From NCBI RefSeq assembly GCF_023702715.1, contig NZ_CP098480.1, positions 2,356,001 through 2,420,000 of the forward strand: a stretch of 64,000 nucleotides of DNA. The letters are read 5' to 3'. Numbering within the stretch: the stretch's first letter is position 1; each line of letters opens with the position of its first letter. This document shows positions 41,001 to 49,680 of this stretch, piece after piece. The notes beneath the pieces were generated by a model. The model saw only the letters and a program-made list of their open reading frames with translations. It made no database searches and was not told the DNA's origin. Position numbers and translations under genes: made by a program. This DNA comes from Acinetobacter sp. C32I (GTDB lineage: Bacteria > Pseudomonadota > Gammaproteobacteria > Pseudomonadales > Moraxellaceae).

Positions 41001-42092
41001 ATGAAAAAACAGTTACTTAACATCCATAATGATTACCTAAAATTACTTGTGGATACCGCAACCACATTTGGTGTCCCCAAAGCTGAAGTTATTCGCTATT
41101 GCCAAATCCCTTTATCTTTACTTACTGATAATAATAAACAGGAACGTATTAGTTTTGACCAATGGACAGAGATTATTATTCATTTGTTAGAGCTTTTACC
41201 CGATAAAGGTGTGGGTTATCAATTTGGTTTAAATTGTAAACCCACCACACATGGTGCACTTGGGTTTCTATTAATTACTAATAGTTCAATCGGCAAAGTC
41301 CTTATTGATTTACAAAAATATTATAGTATGCGTATTCATAAAATGGATTTAGCCGTTCTAAATAAAAATAATAAAATCATTCTAAGGCTTAATCCACTGT
41401 ATCAGCTCTCACCTCAACTCAATGAAAGCAAAAAAAATTCTGTTAATAAATTTTTTATCGAAAGTGCTTTGGTTGATATTATTAATAACTTACAAATGAT
41501 CACTAATTTTAATTTAACCGGAATTAATATGCATGTGACCTGGGATAAAGAGGATTATCATTCATTTTATGAAAAGCGCTTACCCATGATGCATTTTAAT
41601 CAAGAGCACAATCAGATTAGCTTTGATCTAAAATGTTTGGATCTACCACTGACGTTTAACTCAAATAGCGCTTATCAACTTGCAATAGAAATGGTGAATA
41701 AGGAATACCTTTTCTACCAAGATCTAGACAATAAGATTATTTTAAAAGTCAACCAACAACTCAAATTTACCCCTGGTGTCGGTTTTCCAAGCCTAACTGA
41801 TGTCGCTGAAAAATTAAAACTCTCAGAAAGAACCTTAAAAAGAGAATTAGCACTTGCCAACACAACTTTTTCTGCACTACTACAATCAAAGAAGTTTGAG
41901 CTTGCCAAAAAGTTGATTGACTCAAATCGTAATATTCAAGAAATCTCTGATTTACTGGGTTATAGCCATATTAGTGCTTTTTCTCGGGCTTTTTTTGGCT
42001 GGACAGGTAAAAAACCAAGTGATTATATTCGTGAACAACGCAGTTCAATTAAAAGCTATTCTATTGAAAAGGCTAAAAAACTATATAAATAA
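41001..42092 (+). CDS. AraC-family regulator with arabinose-binding-like N-terminus
   Basis: From ATG 41001 the protein has 363 residues; a GTG at 40959 would add 14 residues but lacks a good ribosome site. Residues about 20-200 match the AraC 'arabinose_bd' sensor type (DQWTEIIIHLLELLPDKGVGYQFG, THGALGFLLITNSSIGKVL). The end has two helix-turn-helix units (LTDVAEKLKLSERTLKREL and EISDLLGYSHISAFSRAFFGWTG). It is divergent from the second autotransporter gene with about 265 bases between starts, so it is the natural candidate to control that adhesin. Confidence 0.9.
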   Translation: MKKQLLNIHNDYLKLLVDTATTFGVPKAEVIRYCQIPLSLLTDNNKQERISFDQWTEIIIHLLELLPDKGVGYQFGLNCKPTTHGALGFLLITNSSIGKVLIDLQKYYSMRIHKMDLAVLNKNNKIILRLNPLYQLSPQLNESKKNSVNKFFIESALVDIINNLQMITNFNLTGINMHVTWDKEDYHSFYEKRLPMMHFNQEHNQISFDLKCLDLPLTFNSNSAYQLAIEMVNKEYLFYQDLDNKIILKVNQQLKFTPGVGFPSLTDVAEKLKLSERTLKRELALANTTFSALLQSKKFELAKKLIDSNRNIQEISDLLGYSHISAFSRAFFGWTGKKPSDYIREQRSSIKSYSIEKAKKLYK

Positions 42093-42215
42093 CTCACTCA
42101 TTATCAATCTCAACACATTAAACATTATCTACCATAAATTTAAACATAATATGCATTTTTCACCCAAACTATTCCATTATTAAAAAAAGACAGATACATT
42201 ATAAAAACTTAGTTT

Positions 42216-42262
42216 CCCCTCAGTTGTTGATACCCCGAATTAGGCGACTGAGGCTTTTTATT
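42216..42262 (+). ncRNA. Candidate small RNA or terminator unit, copy A
   Basis: The stem CCTCAGTTG/CGACTGAGG (42218-42226 and 42245-42253, one G-U) encloses a loop with CCCCGAATTAGG and is followed by CTTTTTATT. A second copy lies 121 bases downstream. It could simply terminate the AraC transcript, but the loop is long and conserved for a terminator, and a TATAAA box lies about 15 bases upstream. Confidence 0.45.
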
Positions 42263-42337
42263 CAAAACACACATTAATAATGAATTGCATTATTCATTAT
42301 TAAATAAAATTTGCTATTTTATATAGCCCTCAGTTTA

Positions 42338-42386
42338 CCCTCAGTTGTCGATACCCCGAATTAGGCAACTGAGGCTTTTTATTTTT
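42338..42386 (+). ncRNA. Candidate small RNA or terminator unit, copy B
   Basis: This copy (stem 42339-42347 and 42366-42374) differs from copy A at few places; the stem base A/G change keeps pairing, and the loop CCCCGAATTAGG is identical. It is followed by CTTTTTATTTTTT. The DNA between the copies is AT-rich with TATATA just upstream of copy B, so each may have its own promoter. The pair also separates the AraC gene from the convergent acr3 gene. Confidence 0.45.
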
Positions 42387-42432
42387 TAGCCTTACCAATT
42401 TATACTTTAAATATAATTTTCTAAATAAAGTG

Positions 42433-43473
42433 CTAATCCAATCTATTAGAGAAATATTTCTTTCTTAACCACAGAGACACACTGACAAGCGCAATCAACA
42501 CAGGGACTTCAATCAATGGCCCAATCACCGTGGTAAAAGCGACAGGTGAAGCCAAACCAAAGGTCGCAATTGCAACAGCCAACGCCAACTCAAAATTATT
42601 GCCTGCTGCAGTAAATGAAATCGCGGTGGTTTTCGCATAGTCATTGCCCATCCATTTACTCATAAAGAAGCTGATGAAGAACATCACGACAAAGTATATG
42701 GTCAATGGAAGTGCGATACGAAGCACATCCAAAGGCAAGCTCACAACCTCAGCACCTTTCAGGCTAAACATCGCCACAATGGTAAACAGCAATGCCAACA
42801 AGCTGAGCGGACTGATCTTGGGCAAAAAAACATGCTGATACCACTGTAAACCTTTGGCACGGACCAAGATTAAACGGGTCAAAAACCCAAGTAAAAATGG
42901 AATACCGAGATAGATCAACACCGCATGGCTAATGGTCCAAAAATCAACATGGATCACTTGCCCTGCAATCCCAAAGTAAGGCGGTAAAAATGTTAGGAAT
43001 AACCAAGCATAGGTGCTAAAGAATAGAATCTGGAAAATACTATTGAAAGCGACCAAGGCTGCGACATATTGATTATCACCACAAGCCAAACCGTTCCAGA
43101 CCAAGACCATTGCAATACAACGGGCCAAACCAATCAAAATCAGTCCAGTCATATATTCTGGATAGCTATGCAAAAAAAGAATGGCTAATGCAAACATCAG
43201 CACAGGTGCAATCACCCAGTTCTGCACTAAAGACAAGCTTAAAGTTTTTTTGTCTTTAAACACTTGCGGTAGTGTGGCGTAATCCACTTTGGCTAAGGGT
43301 GGATACATCATCAAAATCAAACCCAGCGCAATTGGAATATTGACTGAATCGACACTCATTTGGTTTAAGCTGACCGAGGCTTGCGGGATAAACACACCTA
43401 TCGCAACACCTAAAGCCATGGCGATAAAAATCCAGAGCGTCAGGTTACGATCTAAAAAGGAAAGGGTCTGCAT
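42433..43473 (-). CDS. acr3: Arsenite efflux permease, ACR3 family
   Basis: The 346-residue protein has about ten hydrophobic segments and the ACR3 signature [16 protein letters not shown] with the conserved cysteine at 119. It exports As(III) across the inner membrane. The second conserved block ([21 protein letters not shown]) near 290 is present. It is the last gene of an arsC-arsR-acr3 transcript, seven bases after arsR. No arsH, arsA or arsD is seen. Confidence 0.94.
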   Translation of the reverse strand: MQTLSFLDRNLTLWIFIAMALGVAIGVFIPQASVSLNQMSVDSVNIPIALGLILMMYPPLAKVDYATLPQVFKDKKTLSLSLVQNWVIAPVLMFALAILFLHSYPEYMTGLILIGLARCIAMVLVWNGLACGDNQYVAALVAFNSIFQILFFSTYAWLFLTFLPPYFGIAGQVIHVDFWTISHAVLIYLGIPFLLGFLTRLILVRAKGLQWYQHVFLPKISPLSLLALLFTIVAMFSLKGAEVVSLPLDVLRIALPLTIYFVVMFFISFFMSKWMGNDYAKTTAISFTAAGNNFELALAVAIATFGLASPVAFTTVIGPLIEVPVLIALVSVSLWLRKKYFSNRLD

Positions 43474-43479
43474 GGCTTT

Positions 43480-43800
43480 TTAATCACAGCAACTTTTTGA
43501 TACCAAGCTTTGCAAACTTGGTAATAAGGTCACCGCTTGCGTATCTAAAACCGACAGAACCTCATGCCCCCATGCGGGAAGTTGCGGATTGATCCGGTAA
43601 TACACCCATTGCCCCTGACGGCGATCTTGCAACAAACCTGATGCACGTAATAAAGCCAGATGACGCGAAATTTTCGGTTGACTCAATTGTAATTTTTCAG
43701 TCAGATCACATACACATAACTCTTGATGCTGGGCAACCAACATTACGATATTGAGTCGGGTTTCATCAGATAAACACTTAAAAAAAGCGACAGCTTCCAT
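43480..43800 (-). CDS. arsR: ArsR arsenic-responsive repressor
   Basis: The 106-residue winged-helix protein carries the metalloid-binding motif ELCVCDL (C29, C31) and the recognition helix region QLSQPKISRHLALLRASGLL. A further cysteine pair closes the protein (KSCCD). It should repress the operon until As(III) or Sb(III) binds. It sits between arsC and acr3. Confidence 0.94.
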   Translation of the reverse strand: MEAVAFFKCLSDETRLNIVMLVAQHQELCVCDLTEKLQLSQPKISRHLALLRASGLLQDRRQGQWVYYRINPQLPAWGHEVLSVLDTQAVTLLPSLQSLVSKSCCD

Positions 43801-43841
43801 TTCAGTTTCCTATTTAGATCTTCAATTTTCGGGCTTAAGAT

Positions 43842-44267
43842 TTACTGAATTCGCTGACCATGTTCATCAATCACCTGTTCACCATCTTCTTTGCGAAATG
43901 CACCTTTTTGAGGGAAAGGTAAAATGTCGAGTACACGTTCCGATGGCCGACATAAACGTGTACCCAAAGTCGTGACCACAAAGGGACGATTGATCAGAAT
44001 CGGATATTCAAGCATAAACTCGATCAGTTGAGCATCGCTCCAATCGTCTCGATCAAGTGACAAATTACGATAAGGCTCGACATTCTGGCGGATTGCTTCT
44101 CTGACCGTTAATTGTGCATCCCGAATCAAACCCATCAGCTCATCCCTTGTTGGTGGGTGAATCAGATATTCAATCACGGTCGGCTCAACCCCAGTATTGC
44201 GAATCAAAGCCAGTGTATTGCGTGAAGTTCCACACGCAGGATTGTGGTAAATCGTGATGTCGTCCAT
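43842..44267 (-). CDS. arsC: Glutaredoxin-type arsenate reductase
   Basis: The 141-residue protein has YHNPACGTSRNTLALIRN with the catalytic cysteine at 12 and the arginine block PFVVTTLGTRLCRPSERV, as in plasmid R773-type ArsC that uses glutathione and glutaredoxin. It reduces arsenate to arsenite for export by Acr3. It is the first gene of the operon, behind a palindromic operator. Confidence 0.94.
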   Translation of the reverse strand: MDDITIYHNPACGTSRNTLALIRNTGVEPTVIEYLIHPPTRDELMGLIRDAQLTVREAIRQNVEPYRNLSLDRDDWSDAQLIEFMLEYPILINRPFVVTTLGTRLCRPSERVLDILPFPQKGAFRKEDGEQVIDEHGQRIQ

Positions 44268-44301
44268 TGCACTTGATCTTTTAATAAGAGAATAGACCTT
44301 T

Positions 44302-44323
44302 TATATATGAATATTCATATATA
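44302..44323. promoter_or_regulatory. Probable ArsR operator
   Basis: A perfect 22-bp palindrome with core atatatgaatattcatatat (44303-44322) lies 35 bases upstream of the arsC start. ArsR sites are AT-rich inverted repeats of this kind. The assignment rests on position and symmetry. Confidence 0.65.
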
Positions 44324-44435
44324 TGCAATTCCATATATTTAGCGCTCAATCTATTTTTTAATAGACCCGATAAAAATCAAAAAGATAGAGAGACTCAACT
44401 TGAACTATTTTTTTAAATCGTGGATGGAGGTTGAA

Positions 44436-44666
44436 TTATTGAAAAGCGCTAAAGCGTTCCAGTTCATCAATGAGCTGTTTCTTTAAATCATCATCATAAA
44501 TTTTAAATTTCAGGGTTTGAGTGTAGTTTTCAACAAAAATCAGACGGCTAAATTCGCTGTTGACCAAACCTTTAGCTGCCAAAAATGCCTGATAAGCTGC
44601 AAGCAATACACTTAAACGATGGCTTAGTGGCTTGCTCTCTCTTAATGTAAACGCTTTCTCCTGCAT
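44436..44666 (-). CDS. Small unknown protein
   Basis: The 76-residue protein has no membrane segment or signal peptide and is mixed helix and strand (SHRLSVLLAAYQAFLAAKGLV, RLIFVENYTQTLKFKIYDDDLKKQLIDELERF). GAGGAG eight bases before the ATG is a strong ribosome site, which supports it as real. I do not recognise a domain. It stands alone between the ars operon and a divergent small gene. Confidence 0.7.
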   Translation of the reverse strand: MQEKAFTLRESKPLSHRLSVLLAAYQAFLAAKGLVNSEFSRLIFVENYTQTLKFKIYDDDLKKQLIDELERFSAFQ

Positions 44667-44905
44667 ATAAATCGCTCCTCGTTTTTCTCAGCCCTTCCCC
44701 TTCATTCACCATGATTTAAATTTATTCTGATACGTGTGGAAGCATTTTTATTATTATTTAGTTTTTATTATATAAATCACGATAATGTTTTTAGATGACG
44801 TTTTTATGACAGTTTAATAATTCAGAAAAAATCAATGAACATCAGCTAGATAAGTTTTCTTTTATAGACTATGCTGTATAGGTCTCTTAAATGTGATATT
44901 TAATA

Positions 44906-45139
44906 ATGAGCGATGTCGGTCTGTTAACTGAATTAAATCAAATGATTCATTATTATGTGACACGGAATGGATATCAACCAACACGAATTATTCTCGGGTA
45001 TAAAGCCTATACCACCCTCATGCAAGACCAAAACTTTTCTAACGAAGTCCTAAATTCCGCACTCGATCCGAATAAACGTAAATACAAGAAACTGAAAATC
45101 AAACTGACCAAGGACGATGATCAGTTAGAACTTGAATAA
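44906..45139 (+). CDS. Small unknown protein
   Basis: The 77-residue protein reads as a compact fold (LLTELNQMIHYYVTRNGYQPTRIILGYKAYTTLMQD) with a lysine-rich then acidic end (KKLKIKLTKDDDQLELE). I know no function. It is 23 bases upstream of a GNAT gene on the same strand, so they probably share a transcript. Confidence 0.7.
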   Translation: MSDVGLLTELNQMIHYYVTRNGYQPTRIILGYKAYTTLMQDQNFSNEVLNSALDPNKRKYKKLKIKLTKDDDQLELE

Positions 45140-45162
45140 GTAGCGATGACTGAAGTAAATCT

Positions 45163-45594
45163 ATGATTATCAAAGCGACCCAACAAGACCATGTAACCTT
45201 ATTAGACATCTGGGAAAAATCGGTCAGAGCGACGCATGACTTTTTACCTGAAGCGATGATTGCAGAGCTCAAGCCACTGATCATGAATGAATATTTTCAT
45301 CATGTTGCACTATATAAATATGTGATTGAGCATAAAATTGTCGGCTTTCTTGGCAGCAGTAGCGACAATATTGAAATGCTGTTTATTCTGCCAGAATATC
45401 GAAGATCGGGGATCGGCAAGGCCCTACTCGATTTTGCAGTCACACAACTTCAGATCTATAAAGTTGATGTGAATGAGCAGAATCTACAAGCCGTTCAGTT
45501 TTATCAAAAAATGGGATTTCAGACGATGAGTCGTTCAGAGCTCGATGGTCAGGGAAACCCCTATCCGCTTTTACATCTACACATCAGCCCCTAA
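45163..45594 (+). CDS. GNAT-family N-acetyltransferase
   Basis: The 143-residue protein has the GNAT core: MLFILPEYRRSGIGKALLDFAV (acetyl-CoA loop RRSGIG at about 84-89) and VNEQNLQAVQFYQKMGF. It resembles the YjaB/PhnO-like small acetyltransferases. The substrate is unknown. It shares a strand and probably a transcript with the preceding small unknown gene and converges with the XRE regulator, only five bases away. Confidence 0.88.
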   Translation: MIIKATQQDHVTLLDIWEKSVRATHDFLPEAMIAELKPLIMNEYFHHVALYKYVIEHKIVGFLGSSSDNIEMLFILPEYRRSGIGKALLDFAVTQLQIYKVDVNEQNLQAVQFYQKMGFQTMSRSELDGQGNPYPLLHLHISP

Positions 45595-45598
45595 AGAC

Positions 45599-45796
45599 TT
45601 ATTCGTCCTCATAAAGAAACACGTGTTCAATGCTCAACCCAAATGCATGAGCAATTTTAAAGGCAAGCGTTAGACTCGGGTCATAGCGCTCTTTTTCAAT
45701 GGCATTAATGGTTTGCCGCGATACACTGACATGATCCCCCAAGTCGCTTTGCGACCAGCCTTTGTCTTTTCTCAACTGGGGTACATTATTTTTCAT
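45599..45796 (-). CDS. XRE-family transcriptional regulator
   Basis: From ATG 45796 the protein has 65 residues and is a single helix-turn-helix (LRKDKGWSQSDLGDHVSVSRQTINAIEKERYDPSLTLAFKIAHAF), of the short type found beside small membrane proteins. A longer frame up to 45856 exists, but the ATGA overlap with the preceding membrane gene fixes the start. It is likely an autoregulator; two matching palindromes lie before the pair. Confidence 0.88.
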   Translation of the reverse strand: MKNNVPQLRKDKGWSQSDLGDHVSVSRQTINAIEKERYDPSLTLAFKIAHAFGLSIEHVFLYEDE

Positions 45797-46167
45797 CGAT
45801 ATTTCCAAGTTCCTACGGCGGTTGCAATTGACCAAAGCATCGCCATCATCGGCCAAATGATAAACATGGTCAGTTTTGGAAAGCCCACATTTTCCAGAAA
45901 GCCATAACTAAACGTAATCAGAGATGTGCCTACAAAGCTGATGCCAAGCGCCTGTAATTGTATCTTCTGTTGCAGTTCATCAAAACGTTTGAATTGTTGA
46001 ATAATCACAAATGCAATCAGCAATGCCGGCAACATTGGCGTTAATGAAACAACAATTTTAAGCCATTGTTGATCAATAAAATTTAAAACTTTTAATGAGC
46101 CGATCAAAACCACCACATAGATTGCAATCGCGATCAGCAGCTGCAACAAATTCCGAGAATAATTCAT
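45793..46167 (-). CDS. Four-helix membrane protein paired with XRE regulator
   Basis: The 124-residue protein has four hydrophobic segments (LLQLLIAIAIYVVVLIGSL, IVVSLTPMLPALLIAFVII, ALGISFVGTSLITFSYGF, MFIIWPMMAMLWSIATAVG). I do not recognise its function. Its stop overlaps the XRE start by four bases, so both are made together. Such pairs are widespread in bacteria and often of unknown role. Confidence 0.85.
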   Translation of the reverse strand: MNYSRNLLQLLIAIAIYVVVLIGSLKVLNFIDQQWLKIVVSLTPMLPALLIAFVIIQQFKRFDELQQKIQLQALGISFVGTSLITFSYGFLENVGFPKLTMFIIWPMMAMLWSIATAVGTWKYR

Positions 46168-46175
46168 ACCACACC

Positions 46176-46195
46176 ATGTAAAGTAAGCTTTACAT
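46176..46195. promoter_or_regulatory. Operator-like palindrome 1
   Basis: The sequence atgtaaagtaagctttacat has perfect 8-base arms ATGTAAAG/CTTTACAT around TAAG and lies nine bases upstream of the membrane protein start, where a bound repressor would block the ribosome-site region or promoter. Confidence 0.65.
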
Positions 46196-46218
46196 CAGTA
46201 TATTTAGCACACAACATA

Positions 46219-46238
46219 ATGTAAAGCATACTTTACAT
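46219..46238. promoter_or_regulatory. Operator-like palindrome 2
   Basis: The sequence atgtaaagcatactttacat has the same 8-base arms as the first palindrome with a different centre. The centres are 43 bases apart, close to four helical turns. It probably binds the XRE regulator. Confidence 0.65.
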
Positions 46239-46387
46239 ATTTTTCATTATTTCAACTCTAGTAGATGTTCACTTCTCACCGAATTGATCATTTTGAAAGA
46301 TAAGTTCAGTAAATGAGTCACTGAGCAAATTTATTTTTTCTTCTAATATGCGGCTATTGAATAGCAAGCTTCGAGCGTTAGGTTCAC

Positions 46388-47533
46388 ATGACTCAATTGC
46401 CAAAAGTTAAACGTCGTCTTCTCAACTCGCAAACTGCGAAAAAATTGCTGAATAGCCGTAGCGGACGTCAGGCACGCCATATCTTCTCGAATGCGACTGA
46501 TCGCATTTTACGTGGGCATCAACTTGCGCTTTCTGGAAGCACACCTTTTGATATTGTGTATCAACGTGAAATTATCAGCCTACGTCACTATACAGCGGCA
46601 ACGGAGAACACAACCCAGCATCGTATTCCCTTGGTGATTGTGCCCCCTCTGGCTGCCAATATGCTGATCTATGATTTATTTCCAAATCGCAGCCTCGTGC
46701 GCTATTTTCTGGCCCAAGGTTTTGATGTGTATCTGATTGACTGGGGTACCCCGAGCCTACGCCAAGCCAAATATAATCTTGGTACTTACGTGAAAACGTT
46801 TATGCCCGACTTTATCGAAAAGATTCGTGAGCATAGCGGTCAGCAACAACTTTCACTGTTTGGCTGGAGTCTAGGCGGCGCTTTATCCTTGTGTTATACC
46901 GCTCTATTCAAAGATAAAAACATCCAGAATCTGATGATCTTGGCTTCACCTATCAACACGCATAAATCAGGTTATATGGGTAAGTTTTATCAGCGTCTTA
47001 CCGTACCTGCGCAATGGATTCGGAGTAATACCAAGTTCCGTATTCATCAAGTGCCGAGCCGAGTGTTCCATATTCATGGCTGGCAAAATACGCTGGGATT
47101 TAAACTCACCGATCCAATCGGAAACTTTAAAAACTATTGGGATCTGTTAAAAAACCTGAATGATCGCCAATTTGTGATTAACCACGCCACCTCAAGCTCC
47201 TTTGTCGACAATATGCTGGCCTATCCAGGCGGTGTAATGCGCGATATTATTCTGCGCTTCTGGATTGATAATGAACTATCGACGGGTTCGGTTCAATTTG
47301 GTGAGCAAAGTGCAAATCTAAAAGATATTGATTGTTCAGTACTGGCAATTGGCGGCAGTAGCGACATTATCGTAACTGCGGAAGCAGTACGTCCACTGAT
47401 GGATTTAATCAGCAGTAGCGACAAGCAATTTGAAATTGTTCCCGGCGGACATATGGGGCTGGTCTCAGGCAGCCAAGCACCAGAACTGGTCTGGCCTGTG
47501 GTAACGCAGTGGTTAGCGCCACGTTCTGAATAA
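46388..47533 (+). CDS. PhaC-like alpha/beta hydrolase with serine nucleophile
   Basis: The 381-residue protein has the layout of polyhydroxyalkanoate synthase-type hydrolases: VIVPPLAANMLIYDLFPNRSLVRYFLAQGFDVYLIDWGTPS (about 83-123), a lipase box GWSLGG (159-164, Ser161), the acid region AIGGSSDIIV and the histidine in PGGHMGLVSGS. PhaC synthases have cysteine in the box, so this protein is more likely an esterase, depolymerase or acyltransferase than a polymer synthase. No other pha gene is near. The start lies behind AGGTTCAC; the ribosome site is weak. Confidence 0.8.
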   Translation: MTQLPKVKRRLLNSQTAKKLLNSRSGRQARHIFSNATDRILRGHQLALSGSTPFDIVYQREIISLRHYTAATENTTQHRIPLVIVPPLAANMLIYDLFPNRSLVRYFLAQGFDVYLIDWGTPSLRQAKYNLGTYVKTFMPDFIEKIREHSGQQQLSLFGWSLGGALSLCYTALFKDKNIQNLMILASPINTHKSGYMGKFYQRLTVPAQWIRSNTKFRIHQVPSRVFHIHGWQNTLGFKLTDPIGNFKNYWDLLKNLNDRQFVINHATSSSFVDNMLAYPGGVMRDIILRFWIDNELSTGSVQFGEQSANLKDIDCSVLAIGGSSDIIVTAEAVRPLMDLISSSDKQFEIVPGGHMGLVSGSQAPELVWPVVTQWLAPRSE

Positions 47534-47554
47534 ATGTCACTCATCTACACAAAT

Positions 47555-47581
47555 AAAAGGCGGCCATCTAGGCAGCCTTTT
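47555..47581 (+). terminator. Terminator of the PhaC-like gene
   Basis: Arms of 11 bases (47555-47565 and 47571-47581) with one mismatch and a 5-base loop, with A's on the left and six T's on the right. It could serve both this gene and the convergent GGDEF-EAL gene. Confidence 0.75.
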
Positions 47582-47601
47582 TTAATTCCCATGCAGCTTG
47601 A

Positions 47602-49665
47602 TCATGCAAAATGTTGATAACGATGCAATACCAAACCTTCCACATTGACAGGCGTACCCAATAAATAGCCCTGTAACTGGTTGCAACCTAAACTGGTTAG
47701 GATGTCTGCTTGTTGCTGTGTTTCGACGCCTTCTGCTGTTACGACCAAACCCAGTTTTGCAGCCAAATGGATAATGCTTTCCAGAATTGCTTCTTCTTTA
47801 GAATTCGGTTTGAGGTCGATCAGAAAACCGCGGTCAATTTTAAGTTCATCTACAGGCAAGTCTTTTAAATATAAGAAGCTTGAATAGCCTGTACCAAAGT
47901 CATCAATGGCAATGCGAATGCCGAGCTTACGCAGGCGCTCCAAAGTACGAATACTGGAATCAATATGATGCATGGCTGTAGATTCAGTAATTTCAAGAAT
48001 GAGGTGATGGGGTTGGATTTGGTATTGTTCTAATAATTGTTCGAGGACACTAAACAGCTTTTTATTTTCAAATTGTAGTGCAGAAAGATTAACAGCAATT
48101 GGATAAAACGGACTCTTACTTCGTTCCCACTTCTGGATTTGTTGGCAGGCTTGTTCCAGTGCCCAATATCCCATCGGAATAATCAAACCGGTTTTTTCTG
48201 CCCCTTCAATAAACATTTGTGGGGTCAGTAGTCCTAGGGTTGGATGCTTCCATCGAATCAGTGCTTCCACCCCGCAGACCTCATAATTCGAAGTAAATTT
48301 GGGTTGGTAGAACAAGACAAACTGTTGCTCATCAACAGCCTTATACAAGTCATTAATCAGTTTGGACTGACTGCGTACATCTTGCTGATCGGACATGGAA
48401 TGGAACATGGTATAGGTGTTACGGCCTTGATCTTTGGAGATCAGCATCGCGACATCGGCATTAATCAACAGGTCTTGTACATTACAACCATGCTCAGGAT
48501 ACATGGCAATCCCGACACTGGCAGAAATATTAATATCCTTTGCCGCAATCAGATAGGTTTCCTGAATGTAGTGCAAAATATCTTCTGAAAGCTGCATCGC
48601 TTCATTAATATCGGTATCTTCAGAAATTAAGACAAACTCATCACCGCCAATCCGAAACAACTTATGACTCGAATCCAGCTTATTGTATAAACGGTTTGCC
48701 ATTTGGATCAGGAGCTGATCGCCAATATGATGGCCAAAAGCATCATTCACTGATTTAAAACGATCTAAATCAATATACAGAAATGCCGCTTTTTGCCCAT
48801 TTAAACGATGATGGTTAAACACCACTTCTGCATGTTCGGTCAGATACAAACGATTTGGGAGCTTGGTCAATGCATCATGTAAAGATTGAGTCGCTAGTTC
48901 TTTATTGATTAAGGTGAGTTGTTCATTTCTCTCTTCGAGTCGGGCCTCAAGCACTGCAACGGCAAAACCCGCCACCAGAACAAGACTGGTAATAAAGATA
49001 ATGGTAAACAGCAAGACACTTTGTTCCGTATGTTCTGACGTCAGTATTTGCGCCAAACTTTCATCGAAATAAGTTGCCGCCATACCCGTGTAATGCATCC
49101 CAACGATACTTAAGGCCATGAGGACAGCAACCACAACTTTCAGTAAGGTCCGGTATGTCACTGCGGTTTTATATTTAAAAATAAAGAAGAAACTCAGACC
49201 AGAACCACTAATTGCAATGAGAACAGAACACAGAACCAAAAGCGGATCATAATGCATGGCATGATGTTCTACCATCAATGCGGCCATCCCCGTATAGTGC
49301 ATCCCAGATATTCCCAAGCCCATGAATACAGCACCAAGGATTAAACGAGGGATCGGTAAAGTGGGTCTTGAAGTGAGCCAAACGGCAAAAATCGAAGCCG
49401 CAGCACCAATTAAATAAGATAGTATGGTTAAATTAACATCAAAATGATAGCCTTCTGGCAAATGGCTAGCCAGCATTCCCACAAAGTGCATTGACCATAT
49501 GGCTAAGCCTAAGATTAGCCCGCTCGCAATCAAAATGCTTTTTTCAAACTTTTTATAAGCACCCTTAAAGACGAGTTCTTCCATCGATACTGCAACGTAA
49601 CATGTCACGACTGCAACCAAAATGGAAACGATGACCAATGTGCTATCGTAATCAACGTGAACCAT
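47602..49665 (-). CDS. MHYT-GGDEF-EAL cyclic di-GMP turnover protein
   Basis: The 687-residue protein has seven N-terminal membrane helices with three MHYT-type motifs (MHFVGM near 59, MHYTGM near 122 and 190), a domain thought to sense a gas or redox state through copper. Then come GGDEF (intact GGDEF at 340-344, IDLDRFKSVND) and EAL (VEAL at 466-469, DDFGTGYSSF, DELKIDRGF). Both sites look active, so it may make or break cyclic di-GMP, or the GGDEF may tune the EAL. Cyclic di-GMP commonly controls adhesin display, but no LapD/LapG pair is seen here that would link it to the adhesin. Confidence 0.93.
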   Translation of the reverse strand: MVHVDYDSTLVIVSILVAVVTCYVAVSMEELVFKGAYKKFEKSILIASGLILGLAIWSMHFVGMLASHLPEGYHFDVNLTILSYLIGAAASIFAVWLTSRPTLPIPRLILGAVFMGLGISGMHYTGMAALMVEHHAMHYDPLLVLCSVLIAISGSGLSFFFIFKYKTAVTYRTLLKVVVAVLMALSIVGMHYTGMAATYFDESLAQILTSEHTEQSVLLFTIIFITSLVLVAGFAVAVLEARLEERNEQLTLINKELATQSLHDALTKLPNRLYLTEHAEVVFNHHRLNGQKAAFLYIDLDRFKSVNDAFGHHIGDQLLIQMANRLYNKLDSSHKLFRIGGDEFVLISEDTDINEAMQLSEDILHYIQETYLIAAKDINISASVGIAMYPEHGCNVQDLLINADVAMLISKDQGRNTYTMFHSMSDQQDVRSQSKLINDLYKAVDEQQFVLFYQPKFTSNYEVCGVEALIRWKHPTLGLLTPQMFIEGAEKTGLIIPMGYWALEQACQQIQKWERSKSPFYPIAVNLSALQFENKKLFSVLEQLLEQYQIQPHHLILEITESTAMHHIDSSIRTLERLRKLGIRIAIDDFGTGYSSFLYLKDLPVDELKIDRGFLIDLKPNSKEEAILESIIHLAAKLGLVVTAEGVETQQQADILTSLGCNQLQGYLLGTPVNVEGLVLHRYQHFA

Positions 49666-49680
49666 AAAGGACTTCCATGA

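Noticed and set aside
41917..42183. An 88-residue frame overlapping the end of the AraC gene
   Set aside because: It overlaps strongly conserved helix-turn-helix coding sequence in another frame and runs into the hairpin region.
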